From the NCBI GenBank assembly GCA_020445255.1, contig JAGRGY010000023.1:1-52396 (forward strand): 52,396 bases of DNA, written 5' to 3'. Position 1 is the stretch's first letter; the number at the start of each line of letters is the position of its first letter. This document shows, piece after piece, positions 36,301-44,970 of this stretch. The notes under the pieces were generated by a model. It saw nothing but the letters and a program-made list of their open reading frames with translations. It did not search any database and was not told where the DNA came from. Made by a program: the position numbers and the translations under genes. The DNA is from Gammaproteobacteria bacterium. GTDB lineage: Bacteria; Pseudomonadota; Gammaproteobacteria; Chromatiales; Chromatiaceae.

Positions 36301-36549
36301 TCACTGGCGCTCGGCCTTGATCCTGCGATACACCTCCAGCCCCTTGCCGCGCTGCAGATAGAGCAGGTCGATCTTCTGCTGCAATCGCCGCCGCTGGTAT
36401 TTCCCATGGCTGTGCTTCAACTTCTTTTCGAGGTCCCGCTGCTTGTTGCGCAGTTGCTTGATCGTCTTGCGCAGCTTTTTTAGCTTCGTCTCCTCGGGTG
36501 AGCGATTGAGCAGTTTCTGGATGCGCTGGATCAGCTTCGTCGTCTTCAT
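36301..36549 (-). CDS. Small basic coiled-coil protein, function unknown
   Basis: The protein has 82 residues and is almost all helical and basic: KLKKLRKTIKQLRNKQRDLE forms a strong coiled-coil heptad pattern (about residues 20-45), followed by HGKYQRRRLQQKID. No domain is recognised. It lies at the end of the minus-strand rppH-ptsP-ppk2 run, 146 bases after the 77-residue gene. Confidence 0.6.
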   Translation of the reverse strand: MKTTKLIQRIQKLLNRSPEETKLKKLRKTIKQLRNKQRDLEKKLKHSHGKYQRRRLQQKIDLLYLQRGKGLEVYRRIKAERQ

Positions 36550-36695
36550 GTCGGACGCCCTCCCATTCTATCGGCCGCCGAATTCAGCCTGCGGCCGCAG
36601 ACACACGGCAACCCGATGTGGCGACGGGAATTGCCTTGTCCCGACAGCATCCCGCCGCATGGTTGGCACGGATCGCCGGCATGCCTGACGCGATA

Positions 36696-36929
36696 TCAGC
36701 CTGTCTTGTCGTAGTGCTCGGCACCGTGGCGGATCGATTGCGACAGCGCGGAAACCTGGTCCGCCGCATGCTCCAGCTGCTCCAGCACCGCAGTGCTGAT
36801 CGCGGCCTCCACCAACATCGCCAGCTCCTGCCGGTGCTCGTCGCTTATTCGCGCGCGCACGTCGCCGTCGAGCAGTTCCAGGAATGCCGACGTGACCTGT
36901 TCCGCATGCTTCTCGTAATGCTCGCTCAT
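36696..36929 (-). CDS. Small helical acidic protein linked to ppk2
   Basis: The protein has 77 residues with no signal peptide; it is helix-rich (EKHAEQVTSAFLELLDGDV, ELAMLVEAAISTAVLEQLEH) and acidic. It starts 33 bases after the end of the ppk2 gene on the same strand, so it is probably co-transcribed with it. No family is recognised; a small accessory protein to polyphosphate metabolism is a guess from position. Confidence 0.6.
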   Translation of the reverse strand: MSEHYEKHAEQVTSAFLELLDGDVRARISDEHRQELAMLVEAAISTAVLEQLEHAADQVSALSQSIRHGAEHYDKTG

Positions 36930-36962
36930 GGTGTGATCTTTTCCTTGCCTGAGATTTGTACG

Positions 36963-37892
36963 TCAACCGAGCTGGGTATGCTCACCGTCCTCGTAGATGT
37001 CCGCAGCGGAACCGACGATCAGCGAATCGGGCGCACAGGCCACCTTTTCGTCCTTGTTGTCGTACGGAATCGCATGCAGGAGGTGGCGGATCGCGTTGAT
37101 GCGCGCGCGCTTCTTGTCATCGGACTTGATCACGGTCCACGGCGCATCGGCCGTATCGGTGTGGAAGAACATCGCCTCCTTGGCACGCGTGTAGTCGTCC
37201 CACTTGTCCAGCGATGCAAGGTCGATCGGACTCAGTTTCCATTGTTTCAGGGGATCGTGCTCGCGCGCCTTGAAGCGCCGCAGCTGCTCACCGCGGCTGA
37301 CCGAGAACCACAGCTTGAACAGACGGATGCCGCTGCGCACGAGCATGCGCTCGAGTTCCGGCGTCTGGCGGAGAAACTCGAGGTAATCGTTGGAACCGCA
37401 GAAGCCCATGACACGTTCGACACCGGCACGGTTGTACCAGGAACGGTCGAACAACACGATCTCACCCGCGCTCGGCAGGTGCCGGATGTAGCGCTGGAAG
37501 TACCACTGACCGGCCTCCTGTGGCGTCGGCTTCTCGAGCGCGACGATGCGCGCGCCACGTGGATTCAGGTGTTCCATCACACGCTTGATCGTACCGCCCT
37601 TGCCGGCCGCGTCACGGCCCTCGAACAGGATCACGATACGTTCGCCGCGATCGCGCACCCAGTTCTGCAACTTCAGCAGCTCGATCTGCAGTTCGTACTT
37701 GAACGCCTCATAGTCGGCGCGGCCGATCTTGGTGCTGTACGGATAGATGTTTTTGCGGAACAGCTCGCGCCGGGCGTGCTTGTCGAGCTTGCTCAGATCG
37801 CCGTCGAACACAGGCGGCTTGACGTTCTGGTCAGATTCCTGCGCGTCGGCAGCGTCGTTGGCACTGTTCGTCGTGGCTACTGAATCATCCAT
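36963..37892 (-). CDS. ppk2: Polyphosphate kinase 2
   Basis: The protein has 309 residues. The single P-loop domain has Walker A (FEGRDAAGKGGTI, about 90-102), the lid region RGARIVALEKPTPQEAGQWY and Walker B/lid motif DRSWYNRAGVERVMGF. Class I PPK2 enzymes use polyphosphate to phosphorylate ADP or GDP, and some also run in the synthetic direction. The N-terminus is an acidic, low-complexity extension (about 25 residues). The run ptsP-ppk2-small gene suggests nutrient and energy stress control. Confidence 0.92.
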   Translation of the reverse strand: MDDSVATTNSANDAADAQESDQNVKPPVFDGDLSKLDKHARRELFRKNIYPYSTKIGRADYEAFKYELQIELLKLQNWVRDRGERIVILFEGRDAAGKGGTIKRVMEHLNPRGARIVALEKPTPQEAGQWYFQRYIRHLPSAGEIVLFDRSWYNRAGVERVMGFCGSNDYLEFLRQTPELERMLVRSGIRLFKLWFSVSRGEQLRRFKAREHDPLKQWKLSPIDLASLDKWDDYTRAKEAMFFHTDTADAPWTVIKSDDKKRARINAIRHLLHAIPYDNKDEKVACAPDSLIVGSAADIYEDGEHTQLG

Positions 37893-38036
37893 CCGGCTCG
37901 TCCCCCAAAGTCTTGGTCAGCATTCAATTCTGAACCCCGATCCGGGTCCAGCGCTTGACAGGTATCAATAACGGCGGGCTCGAACGAAACTTGGCCGCAC
38001 ATTGCCGCCCACCGGGAGTCAGGTAGCGTGCGCGTT

Positions 38037-40298
38037 TCAGCGACCGGGGCGGAACAGGCCACCGAGACCCATGTCGTCGAGTGCACCTTCCATGAATCGC
38101 CGCACCTGGTGCGGGTCCTCCATGCGCAGCGCCGCATGCAGCAACTGCCGGGCGCGCGACACACTGAAGCTGCGCACGACCCACTTGACCTTCATCAGGC
38201 TGCCGGCGCTCATGCTCAAACTGTCGACGCCCAGGCCCATCAACAGGATGGTCGCCATCGGGTTGCCCGCGAGCTCGCCACACACACCGACCGGCCGGTT
38301 GAACACGCGCGCACCGCGAACGATCAGCTCGAGTGCGCGCAGTACGGCCGGGTGCAGGTCGTCGTAGAGATCGGCAACATGCGAATTGTTGCGATCGACT
38401 GCGAGCACGTACTGCGTGAGGTCGTTGGTGCCGATCGACACGAAATCGACCCGGCGCGCGAGCTCCTCGATCATGTAGACGGCTGACGGCACCTCGATCA
38501 TCACGCCGATCCTGGGCATGGTCACGGCGTAGCCCTCTTCGAGCAGTTCGTCGTGCGCGCGCTTGATCAGCATCTTCAGTTCATCGACCTCGCCGACCCC
38601 GGTGATCATCGGCAGCATGATCTGGAGATTGTCGAGATCGACGGCTGCGCGCAGCATCGCGCGCACCTGGGTCAGGAAGATCTCGGGATGGGCGAGCGAT
38701 ATGCGCACACCTCGCCAGCCGAGGAAGGGGTTCTGCTCCTGGATCGGGAAGTACGGCAGCGGCTTGTCGCCGCCGATGTCGAGCGTGCGTAGCACGACCG
38801 GCCGCGGCGCGAACGCTTCGAGTGCGCGCCGGTAGTTTATGACCTGCACCGCTTCCGCCGGGAACCGATCACGCACCATGAACGGCAGTTCGGTGCGATA
38901 CAGACCGATCCCGGCGAAATCGTCGTGGCCGAGCTGGCCGGTCTCGTTGATCAGGCCGGTGTTCAGGTACAGCGGGAACGCAACGCCGTCGGTCGACTCG
39001 GGAGGCAGCCCGCGCAGGTTTTCGGCCTCGGCGGTGAGCTGGCGCTCCTCTTCGGCCAGGCGTTCGTATTCGAGGCGCACCGAGGGCGCCGGCGCGATGT
39101 AGACGCGCCCACGGTAGCCGTCGATGATCAGCTCGCGGTTCTCCATGCGGCTGACCGGCAGGTTGGTCACACCCATGACCGCGGGCACACCCATCGCGCG
39201 CGCCAGGATCGCGACGTGCGACGAACTCGACCCGGTCGCCGACACCACGCCGACCAGGCGATCGACGGGCACCTCGGCCAGCTGCACCGCGCTGACGTCC
39301 TCGCCGACCAGGATGGTCTCGGTTGGATATTCGCCGCTGCGCGGACCGTCGCTCTGCAGGTGCATCAGGATGCGTCGACCGAGGTCGCGGATGTCGGAGG
39401 CGCGCTCGCGCAGATACACGTCCTCCATGCCCTCGAACACCTTGGCGTGTTCCTCGATGCTCTCGCGCAGGGCGCCGGGCGCCCACTGCCCCTGCTCGAT
39501 CAGCGCGACGGTCTGGGTGACCAGGGTGTCGCCGCCGAGCATCAGGATCAGGGCGTCGAACAACGCATTGTCCTCGGCGGGAATCTGCCCCGACAAGCGG
39601 TCACGCAGGCGCTTGAGGTCGTCCTCGACCGCGTTGACCGCCGAGCGAAACGACTCCACCTCGGCAGCGACATCACCGGCGGCGCGATCGGGTATCGCAC
39701 TCAGATCGGCCATCCGGTAGGCAACGACGCCGTTGCCGATCGATACACCCGTGCTGCCGGGACGACCCTCCAGATAGCGTGAGCTGCGTTGCGCGGTGGT
39801 CAGCGAATCCAGCTCACCACTGGCCTGGGCGTAAACGATGGCGCCGGCGAGCTGCGCGCCGAGCGTGAACAGGAACGTGACCTCGTCATCGAGAAACTCG
39901 CGCTGCGCCTCCTGACGCACGACGAGCACGCCGAGCACCTTGCGGTTCTGGATGATCGGCACGCCAAGGAAACCGCGGTAGGCGACCTCACCCGTCTCGG
40001 TCACGCGCAGGTAGCGCGGATGCGACGGTGCGTCGCTGAGGTTGAGCGGTTCGGCGCGCTCGGCGACCAGGCCGACCAGGCCTCGGCCGAGCGGCAAGGC
40101 GACCTTGCCGACCGCCTCCCGGCGCAGGCCGTCGGTCGCGGCGAGCACGTGGGCGCGCGCATCCGGATCGGTCAGATAGACGGAGCAGACGTCGCAATGG
40201 ATCGCCTGCTTGACCAGCGTCACGATCAGGCTCAACACGCCCTCGAGATCCGGCGCCGCGTTCACTTCCTTGACGATGCGGTGCAAGGTCTCGAGCAT
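38037..40298 (-). CDS. ptsP: Nitrogen PTS enzyme I (EI-Ntr)
   Basis: The protein has 753 residues from the ATG at 40298, like E. coli PtsP (748); a GTG 36 bases upstream is an alternative start. A GAF domain (about residues 15-150) is followed by the PTS enzyme I N-terminal part with the phospho-His site in SSSSHVAILARAMGVPAVMG. The PEP-binding C-terminal barrel carries RTLDIGGDKPLPY, IGVMIEVPSAVY and SIGTNDLTQY. It starts the phosphorelay to NPr and EIIA-Ntr, which senses nitrogen and K+ status. It follows rppH by 59 bases, a conserved gammaproteobacterial pairing. Confidence 0.95.
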   Translation of the reverse strand: MLETLHRIVKEVNAAPDLEGVLSLIVTLVKQAIHCDVCSVYLTDPDARAHVLAATDGLRREAVGKVALPLGRGLVGLVAERAEPLNLSDAPSHPRYLRVTETGEVAYRGFLGVPIIQNRKVLGVLVVRQEAQREFLDDEVTFLFTLGAQLAGAIVYAQASGELDSLTTAQRSSRYLEGRPGSTGVSIGNGVVAYRMADLSAIPDRAAGDVAAEVESFRSAVNAVEDDLKRLRDRLSGQIPAEDNALFDALILMLGGDTLVTQTVALIEQGQWAPGALRESIEEHAKVFEGMEDVYLRERASDIRDLGRRILMHLQSDGPRSGEYPTETILVGEDVSAVQLAEVPVDRLVGVVSATGSSSSHVAILARAMGVPAVMGVTNLPVSRMENRELIIDGYRGRVYIAPAPSVRLEYERLAEEERQLTAEAENLRGLPPESTDGVAFPLYLNTGLINETGQLGHDDFAGIGLYRTELPFMVRDRFPAEAVQVINYRRALEAFAPRPVVLRTLDIGGDKPLPYFPIQEQNPFLGWRGVRISLAHPEIFLTQVRAMLRAAVDLDNLQIMLPMITGVGEVDELKMLIKRAHDELLEEGYAVTMPRIGVMIEVPSAVYMIEELARRVDFVSIGTNDLTQYVLAVDRNNSHVADLYDDLHPAVLRALELIVRGARVFNRPVGVCGELAGNPMATILLMGLGVDSLSMSAGSLMKVKWVVRSFSVSRARQLLHAALRMEDPHQVRRFMEGALDDMGLGGLFRPGR

Positions 40299-40357
40299 GC
40301 TCAGATTGTCGCTTTTCGTTACCGGCGCATCCACCACACTACCCCCGGTGTCTGCAG

Positions 40358-40882
40358 TCAACGCCGATGCTGGCGCAGGAAATTGGTCTGTGGACGGGCC
40401 GGCGCGCCCTCGGGAAAGAGCAACGGCGCCAGTTCCTCGAGCGCGCGCTCGTAGACCCGTCGCTTGAAATAGATCACCTCGCGCACCGGCTGCCAGTACT
40501 TCACCCAGCGCCAGCTGTCGAACTCGGGCTTGTCGCACGAATCGAGGCAGAAATCGCTTTCGCGGCAATGCACGCGAAGCAGGAACCAGCGTTGCTTCTG
40601 GCCGATGCACACCGGGTGCGAATGGCGGCGGATGAAACGCTTGGGCAGGCGATAGCGTAGCCAGCGGTTGGTCGACCCCAGCAGGTCGACGTGCTCGGGC
40701 AGCAGGCCGACCTCTTCCTGCAACTCGCGGTACATGGCCTGTTCCGGCGTCTCGTCGGCCTGGATCCCACCCTGCGGGAACTGCCACGCGTTCTGACCGA
40801 TCCGGCGCCCCCAGAAAAGGCGGTTCTGGTCATTGCAGAGAATGATCCCCACGTTGGCGCGGAAACCGTCGGCGTCTATCAC
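40358..40882 (-). CDS. rppH: RNA pyrophosphohydrolase
   Basis: The protein has 174 residues from a GTG start. The Nudix box runs about residues 38-60 ([20 protein letters not shown]...), and [18 protein letters not shown] matches the E. coli RppH N-terminus. It removes pyrophosphate from mRNA 5' ends, opening the way to RNase E decay. It is the first gene of the rppH-ptsP pair. Confidence 0.95.
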   Translation of the reverse strand: MIDADGFRANVGIILCNDQNRLFWGRRIGQNAWQFPQGGIQADETPEQAMYRELQEEVGLLPEHVDLLGSTNRWLRYRLPKRFIRRHSHPVCIGQKQRWFLLRVHCRESDFCLDSCDKPEFDSWRWVKYWQPVREVIYFKRRVYERALEELAPLLFPEGAPARPQTNFLRQHRR

Positions 40883-40965
40883 GATCCAACCAGAAAATTC
40901 TTAAAACTCAACCGATTGTTCCACACAGCCCGGCACACGGGCAAGCCGGGAACACGCATAAGGTA

Positions 40966-40992
40966 TTGCTTATAAAGGCATTCCTGTATAGT
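40966..40992 (+). promoter_or_regulatory. Candidate promoter of the HAD phosphatase gene
   Basis: TTGCTT and TATAGT are separated by 15 bases, which is shorter than ideal, but a TG lies directly before the -10. It sits 39 bases before the ATG at 41031. Just upstream an inverted repeat CCCGGC/GCCGGG (about 40929-40950) could be regulatory. Confidence 0.35.
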
Positions 40993-41030
40993 CCCGCACT
41001 GACGTTCCGACGGGCCACGCCCGGATTCCG

Positions 41031-41717
41031 ATGCCTCTCGCGATCTTCGACCTCGACAACACGCTGCTGGCCGGCGACTCCGATTACCTGTGGGGGCGAT
41101 TCCTCGGCGAGGTGGGCGCGGTCGATCGCGAGGCCTACGAACGCGAGAACGAACGCTTCTACGAGGATTACCGTGAAGGACGACTGGACATCATGGAATT
41201 CCTCGCATTCTCATTGGCACCGCTGGCGGCACACGCGCCGTCGCAACTCGCGGCGTGGCACGCCCAGTTCATGCGCGACAAGATCGAACCGCGCATTACG
41301 GCCGAGGCGCTCGCACTGGTCGAGCGACACCGCGCCGCCGGCGACACGCTGATGATCATCACCGCCACCAACGCGTTCGTGACAGCGCCGATCGCGGCGC
41401 GCTTCGGCATCCCGCATCTGATCGCGACCGAGCCGGAACGCGACGGCGAGCGCTTCACCGGGCGCGTGGCCGGCACACCGAGTTTCCGCGAGGGCAAGGT
41501 CGAACGTCTGAACGCCTGGCTCGCCACCAACGGCGGCACGTTGGACGGTGCCTGGTTCTACAGCGACTCGCACAACGACCTGCCCCTGCTGCAACGGGTC
41601 GACCACCCGGTCGCCGTCGATCCCGACGCCACGTTGTCGGCCCATGCGCACGCCCACGGCTGGCCGGTCATCAGCCTGCTCGACGGGCGCGCGCCCGACC
41701 AGCATCGCCACGCCTGA
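41031..41717 (+). CDS. HAD subfamily IB phosphatase (SerB-like)
   Basis: The protein has 228 residues. The catalytic DLDNT motif (Asp nucleophile and general acid) is at residues 7-11, followed by a helical cap, ITATNAF (motif II), the motif III Lys in EGKVERL and YSDSHNDLPLL (motif IV). Homologues are often called HAD-IB or phosphoserine phosphatase-like, with substrates including phosphoserine or phosphocholine-like compounds. It starts the unit with the BtuCD-type genes, 12 bases before the permease GTG. Confidence 0.85.
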   Translation: MPLAIFDLDNTLLAGDSDYLWGRFLGEVGAVDREAYERENERFYEDYREGRLDIMEFLAFSLAPLAAHAPSQLAAWHAQFMRDKIEPRITAEALALVERHRAAGDTLMIITATNAFVTAPIAARFGIPHLIATEPERDGERFTGRVAGTPSFREGKVERLNAWLATNGGTLDGAWFYSDSHNDLPLLQRVDHPVAVDPDATLSAHAHAHGWPVISLLDGRAPDQHRHA

Positions 41718-41729
41718 GGCCGCGTCGAC

Positions 41730-42704
41730 GTGGCCGGGCATCGCAGGCTGCTGCTGGCCGCACTCGGACTCACGACCGGCAGCCTGCTGCTTGCGGTGAC
41801 GGTCGGCAGTGTCGACATTCCTGCGGTCGAGGCCATCGGCCATCTGTTCACGGACGACGGCAGCGTGCACGACCGCATCATCGACGAACTGCGCCTGCCG
41901 CGCGCACTGACGGCATTCGCGGTCGGCGGACTGCTCGCAGTCGCCGGCGTGTTGATGCAGGTGCTGCTGCGCAACCCGCTCGCCGACCCGTACGTGCTCG
42001 GCGTATCGGGTGGCGCCGCCGGCGCGGTGCTCGGCGCGATGCTGTTGGCGTTGTCGGCGGCCTGGCTGACGCCGGCGGCGGTCGTCGGCGCGCTGTTCAG
42101 CACGCTGCTGGTGTTCGGTATGACCCATGCCAGCGATGACTGGCGCAGCGACCGGCTGCTGCTGACCGGCGTCGTGGTTGCCGCCGGCTGGGCCGCGCTG
42201 ATCAGCTTCGTGCTCAGCGTCAGCCCGATGCAGCAGCTTCCGGGCATGCTGTTCTGGCTGATGGGCGATCTCGGCGACGCGACCGCGCCGGGGCTGCCGC
42301 TGACGTTGCTCGTGACGGCCGTGCTGCTGCTGTCGCTGCGCGCACGCGACCTCAATGTCGCGGCCCAGGGCATGTTGCAGGCCGCCGCACTCGGGGTGGA
42401 TACGGCGCGTCTGCGCATGGAACTGTACTTCGTCGGCGCCACGCTGACCGCGGCCGCGGTCGCGGTGGGCGGGGCGATCGGCTTCGTTGGACTGATCGTG
42501 CCGCACCTGGTGCGGCGTGTGGGCGGCACCGATCACCGCGTGCTGATTCCTGTCGCCGCGCTGTCGGGCGGCAGTCTGCTGCTGCTCGCCGACACCGCCG
42601 CACGCACGCTGATCCGACCAATGCAGTTGCCGGTGGGCGTGCTGACCGCGCTGATCGGCGTGCCGATATTCCTCTACCTGCTGCAGCGGCAGGCGGCACG
42701 ATGA
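41730..42704 (+). CDS. FecCD/BtuC-family ABC transporter permease
   Basis: The protein has 324 residues from a GTG start. About 8-10 membrane helices and the signature RLPRALTAFAVGGLLAVAGV, LADPYVLGVSGGA and GFVGLIVPHLVRR identify the B12/iron-siderophore permease family. It pairs with the ATPase whose ATG overlaps its stop (ATGA). No substrate-binding protein or TonB receptor is in the window, so the substrate (cobalamin, haem or siderophore) is unknown. Confidence 0.9.
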   Translation: MAGHRRLLLAALGLTTGSLLLAVTVGSVDIPAVEAIGHLFTDDGSVHDRIIDELRLPRALTAFAVGGLLAVAGVLMQVLLRNPLADPYVLGVSGGAAGAVLGAMLLALSAAWLTPAAVVGALFSTLLVFGMTHASDDWRSDRLLLTGVVVAAGWAALISFVLSVSPMQQLPGMLFWLMGDLGDATAPGLPLTLLVTAVLLLSLRARDLNVAAQGMLQAAALGVDTARLRMELYFVGATLTAAAVAVGGAIGFVGLIVPHLVRRVGGTDHRVLIPVAALSGGSLLLLADTAARTLIRPMQLPVGVLTALIGVPIFLYLLQRQAAR

Positions 42705-43474
42705 CGACGCTACTCGAGGCGCGTGGCCTGTCGGTCGAGATCGCCGGACGCCGTCTGGTCGACGCGCTCGACCTGCGCATCGACACCGGACAGAGCTGGG
42801 CATTGCTCGGACGCAACGGCGTGGGCAAAAGCACGTTGCTGCACACACTGGCCGGACTGCGGCCCGCCAGCGCGGGCGAGCTGTACTGCACGGGAGACCC
42901 GCTGCATGGATTGACGGCGCGCGAACGCGCGCGCCGTATCGCGGTGCTGCTGCAGCACAGCAACAGCGGGTTCGGCACCGATGTCCTCGAGTGCGTACTG
43001 GGTGGCCGTCACCCGCACCTCGGCGCGCTGGCGTGGGAAGGCCCGCATGACGTGGCGATCGCGCAGCGCTGCCTGGCCGCGACCGGCGCAAGCGACCTGG
43101 CCGGCCGGCGCCTCGACAGCCTTTCCGGCGGCGAACTGCGTCGGGTCGAGATCGCGCGACTGTTGTGCCAGCAGACCCCGTTGGCGCTGCTCGACGAACC
43201 GCTCAACCACCTCGACCCGGGCCACCAGGCCGCGTTGCTGCAAGTCCTGAACACCGAGTGCGTCGGCCCGCGGCATGCGCTGCTGATGGTCGTGCACGAC
43301 CTCAACGTCGCGTGGCATGCGTGCACCCATTGGCTGATATTGCACACCGACGGCCGCTGGCAGGCCGGTGCGCGATCCGAACTCGCCACTGAAGATCTGC
43401 TCGGCACGGCCTTCGGCCACCCGATCGAACGCATCGGAACCGGCACCGGACCGCTGTTCAGGACGCGGCTATGA
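42701..43474 (+). CDS. ABC transporter ATPase (BtuD/FecE type)
   Basis: The protein has 257 residues. Walker A (GRNGVGKSTLL), Q-loop region, signature (SLSGGELRRVEIA), Walker B (LALLDEP) and the switch His in VVHDLN are present. Overlap by 4 bases with the permease stop shows coupling. It powers import by the FecCD-type permease. Confidence 0.92.
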   Translation: MTTLLEARGLSVEIAGRRLVDALDLRIDTGQSWALLGRNGVGKSTLLHTLAGLRPASAGELYCTGDPLHGLTARERARRIAVLLQHSNSGFGTDVLECVLGGRHPHLGALAWEGPHDVAIAQRCLAATGASDLAGRRLDSLSGGELRRVEIARLLCQQTPLALLDEPLNHLDPGHQAALLQVLNTECVGPRHALLMVVHDLNVAWHACTHWLILHTDGRWQAGARSELATEDLLGTAFGHPIERIGTGTGPLFRTRL

Positions 43475-43527
43475 CGCCCACGGCGCCGCGCTCGGCGCCG
43501 GTCACGCCGCACTGTTATCATTTCTGC

Positions 43528-43764
43528 ATGGTCAGAAAACGCGACCGCACCAACGTGTATATCCTGCTGCTGGCGATCCTGGTCGCGGCGATCGCCGGCT
43601 ATTACCTGCCGACCAAGCGCCCCGAGACCGGCGCATCGATGACGCCGAAGGAGTACATCGAACTGGTCGAGAAGAAAAAGGCGCAACGTCTGCGGTACGG
43701 CGAAGCAACCGCCCCCGCGGACCCGGGGCGAGCCGCGGACGGGGCCGCGCCGGCGTCACGTTGA
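43528..43764 (+). CDS. Small single-span membrane protein, function unknown
   Basis: The protein has 78 residues from the ATG at 43528. A hydrophobic helix (VYILLLAILVAAIAGYYLP) follows a basic start, then TPKEYIELVEKKKAQ and a Pro/Ala tail. The frame is open back to an ATG at 43471 that overlaps the ATPase stop by 4 bases, so coupled initiation there (adding 19 residues) is possible; neither start has a strong ribosome site. It may belong to the BtuCD-type operon. Confidence 0.55.
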   Translation: MVRKRDRTNVYILLLAILVAAIAGYYLPTKRPETGASMTPKEYIELVEKKKAQRLRYGEATAPADPGRAADGAAPASR

Positions 43765-44163
43765 GCGCTTGCACAGCGGGCGGTGATCGGGATCCTCGAC
43801 CGCGTCGACGATCGCGTTGACGACGACGCCGAACTCCTCCGGCGTCAGCACCTCCATGATCCTGCCCAGCAGCAGCGGGTCGACCTGCGCATAAACCGTG
43901 TCGCCCGAACGCAGATTCAGCACCACCCCGGCGGTGTGTTCGCCGCGCACCGCGGCGTCCTCCTCGAACAGAGCCTGGTCGACGGCCATCAATGCGTCGT
44001 AGCGGCCTTCGATCCGTTCCAGCAGCGCCTCGTCGATGTCCTCGGCGATCGCGACCCCGAAGGTTTCGTCGTCATCGACCTCATGCACCGCCACGCCAAG
44101 TTCGCTAATGAATTCAACGAATTCCCGGCGCGGATCGGCGTTGAAGAAAACAAACTCGAGCAC
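43756..44163 (-). CDS. Conserved acidic hypothetical protein
   Basis: The protein has 135 residues from the GTG at 44163, preceded by GGGAGG; an ATG at 44187 would add 8 residues without a ribosome site. The sequence (LEFVFFNADPRREFVEFISE, ERIEGRYDALMAVDQALFE, GVVLNLRSGDTVYAQVDPLL, ILTPEEFGVVVNAIVDAVED-like end) is acidic and looks well folded, but I do not recognise the family. Its 3' end overlaps the convergent small membrane protein gene by 9 bases. Confidence 0.65.
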   Translation of the reverse strand: MLEFVFFNADPRREFVEFISELGVAVHEVDDDETFGVAIAEDIDEALLERIEGRYDALMAVDQALFEEDAAVRGEHTAGVVLNLRSGDTVYAQVDPLLLGRIMEVLTPEEFGVVVNAIVDAVEDPDHRPLCKRST

Positions 44164-44262
44164 AGCGCCTCCCCCGGAAACCGGCATCTTCGGACAAACG
44201 ACAAATATTTGCTGACCCGCGTCAACTGTTTACCAGTTTGCGCTAATAAGTGCATGCAGATT

Positions 44263-44282
44263 TAGTGATACTGGGGTCACTA
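44263..44282. promoter_or_regulatory. Operator-like inverted repeat before the HTH gene
   Basis: Arms TAGTGA and TCACTA pair perfectly over an 8-base spacer. The site lies 36 bases upstream of the ATG at 44319, within the probable promoter region. Binding of the HTH protein to its own promoter is a guess. Confidence 0.4.
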
Positions 44283-44318
44283 CAGCTTCAGCGCAATTTT
44301 GGCGCTGGGAGCATCAAG

Positions 44319-44813
44319 ATGGACACGACCGAGATTGCCAAACTCCGCAACGCCATTCGACACCACGTCAACGGCTCGCGGGAACAGCGTTTCTGCTACC
44401 GCTCACTGTGCGTGCTGCTGATCGTCGAGGGGCATCGCCCAAACCAGGTCGCCGAGTGGCTCGGTGAACACACCCGCACCCTCGAGCGCTGGCGCAAGCG
44501 CTTCCTCGACAATGGCCTGCACGGCCTGATGGACGAGACCAGCCCGGGGCGTCCTCCCAAGCTGTCGACCGAGGAGTGGCAGCGCCTGAAACAGGATCTC
44601 GAGAACCCGCCGGCCGAGTTCGGCCTCGAGGGCAGGAAATGGCAGGGCAAGCTGTTGCAGAGCCACCTGGCCACGGCCTACGGCATCGAGTTCAGCCTGC
44701 GCCAGTGCCAGCGCCTGTTGAAGCAGGTGCGCCAACGGCAGTCCGCGGGCGGGTACAAGTCCGACACGAGTCGCAACTATACTCCGGCGACCGACCGCGT
44801 TGCGGCCGAGTAG
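44319..44813 (+). CDS. IS630-type helix-turn-helix protein without a transposase domain
   Basis: The protein has 164 residues from the ATG at 44319 (GGGAG 8 bases upstream). It contains two helix-turn-helix units like the DNA-binding part of IS630/Tc1 transposases: CVLLIVEGHRPNQVAEWLGE with TLERWRKRF and GLMDE(T)SPGRPP, then LQSHLATAYGIEFSLRQCQR. The DDE catalytic domain is absent, and no matching fragment or terminal inverted repeats follow. It may be a domesticated regulator. The sulfur globule-like gene starts 157 bases downstream on the same strand. Confidence 0.72.
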   Translation: MDTTEIAKLRNAIRHHVNGSREQRFCYRSLCVLLIVEGHRPNQVAEWLGEHTRTLERWRKRFLDNGLHGLMDETSPGRPPKLSTEEWQRLKQDLENPPAEFGLEGRKWQGKLLQSHLATAYGIEFSLRQCQRLLKQVRQRQSAGGYKSDTSRNYTPATDRVAAE

Positions 44814-44875
44814 CCCACTCGCGTAGGGCCTGCTTCGGCCGCGGCCCGTCGGAATGACCGATCAGCCACCTCGCT

Positions 44876-44906
44876 GCCACCGTCGACAGGCCCGCGTCAC
44901 GGTGGC
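44876..44906. repeat. Inverted repeat between the HTH gene and sulfur globule-like gene
   Basis: Perfect 8-base arms GCCACCGT and ACGGTGGC with a 15-base loop; imperfect pairing continues outside the arms. It has no T-run. It may end the HTH transcript or be a regulator site of the next gene. Confidence 0.3.
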
Positions 44907-44970
44907 GGTGGCTGGTGGCGCAATTCCAATGCTGAAAACCGCAACGATTCTGAGAACGGAGGATTAACGA

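Noticed and set aside
44319..44813. An active IS630 insertion sequence
   Set aside because: There is no DDE catalytic domain, no terminal inverted repeats and no TA duplication that I can see around the gene.
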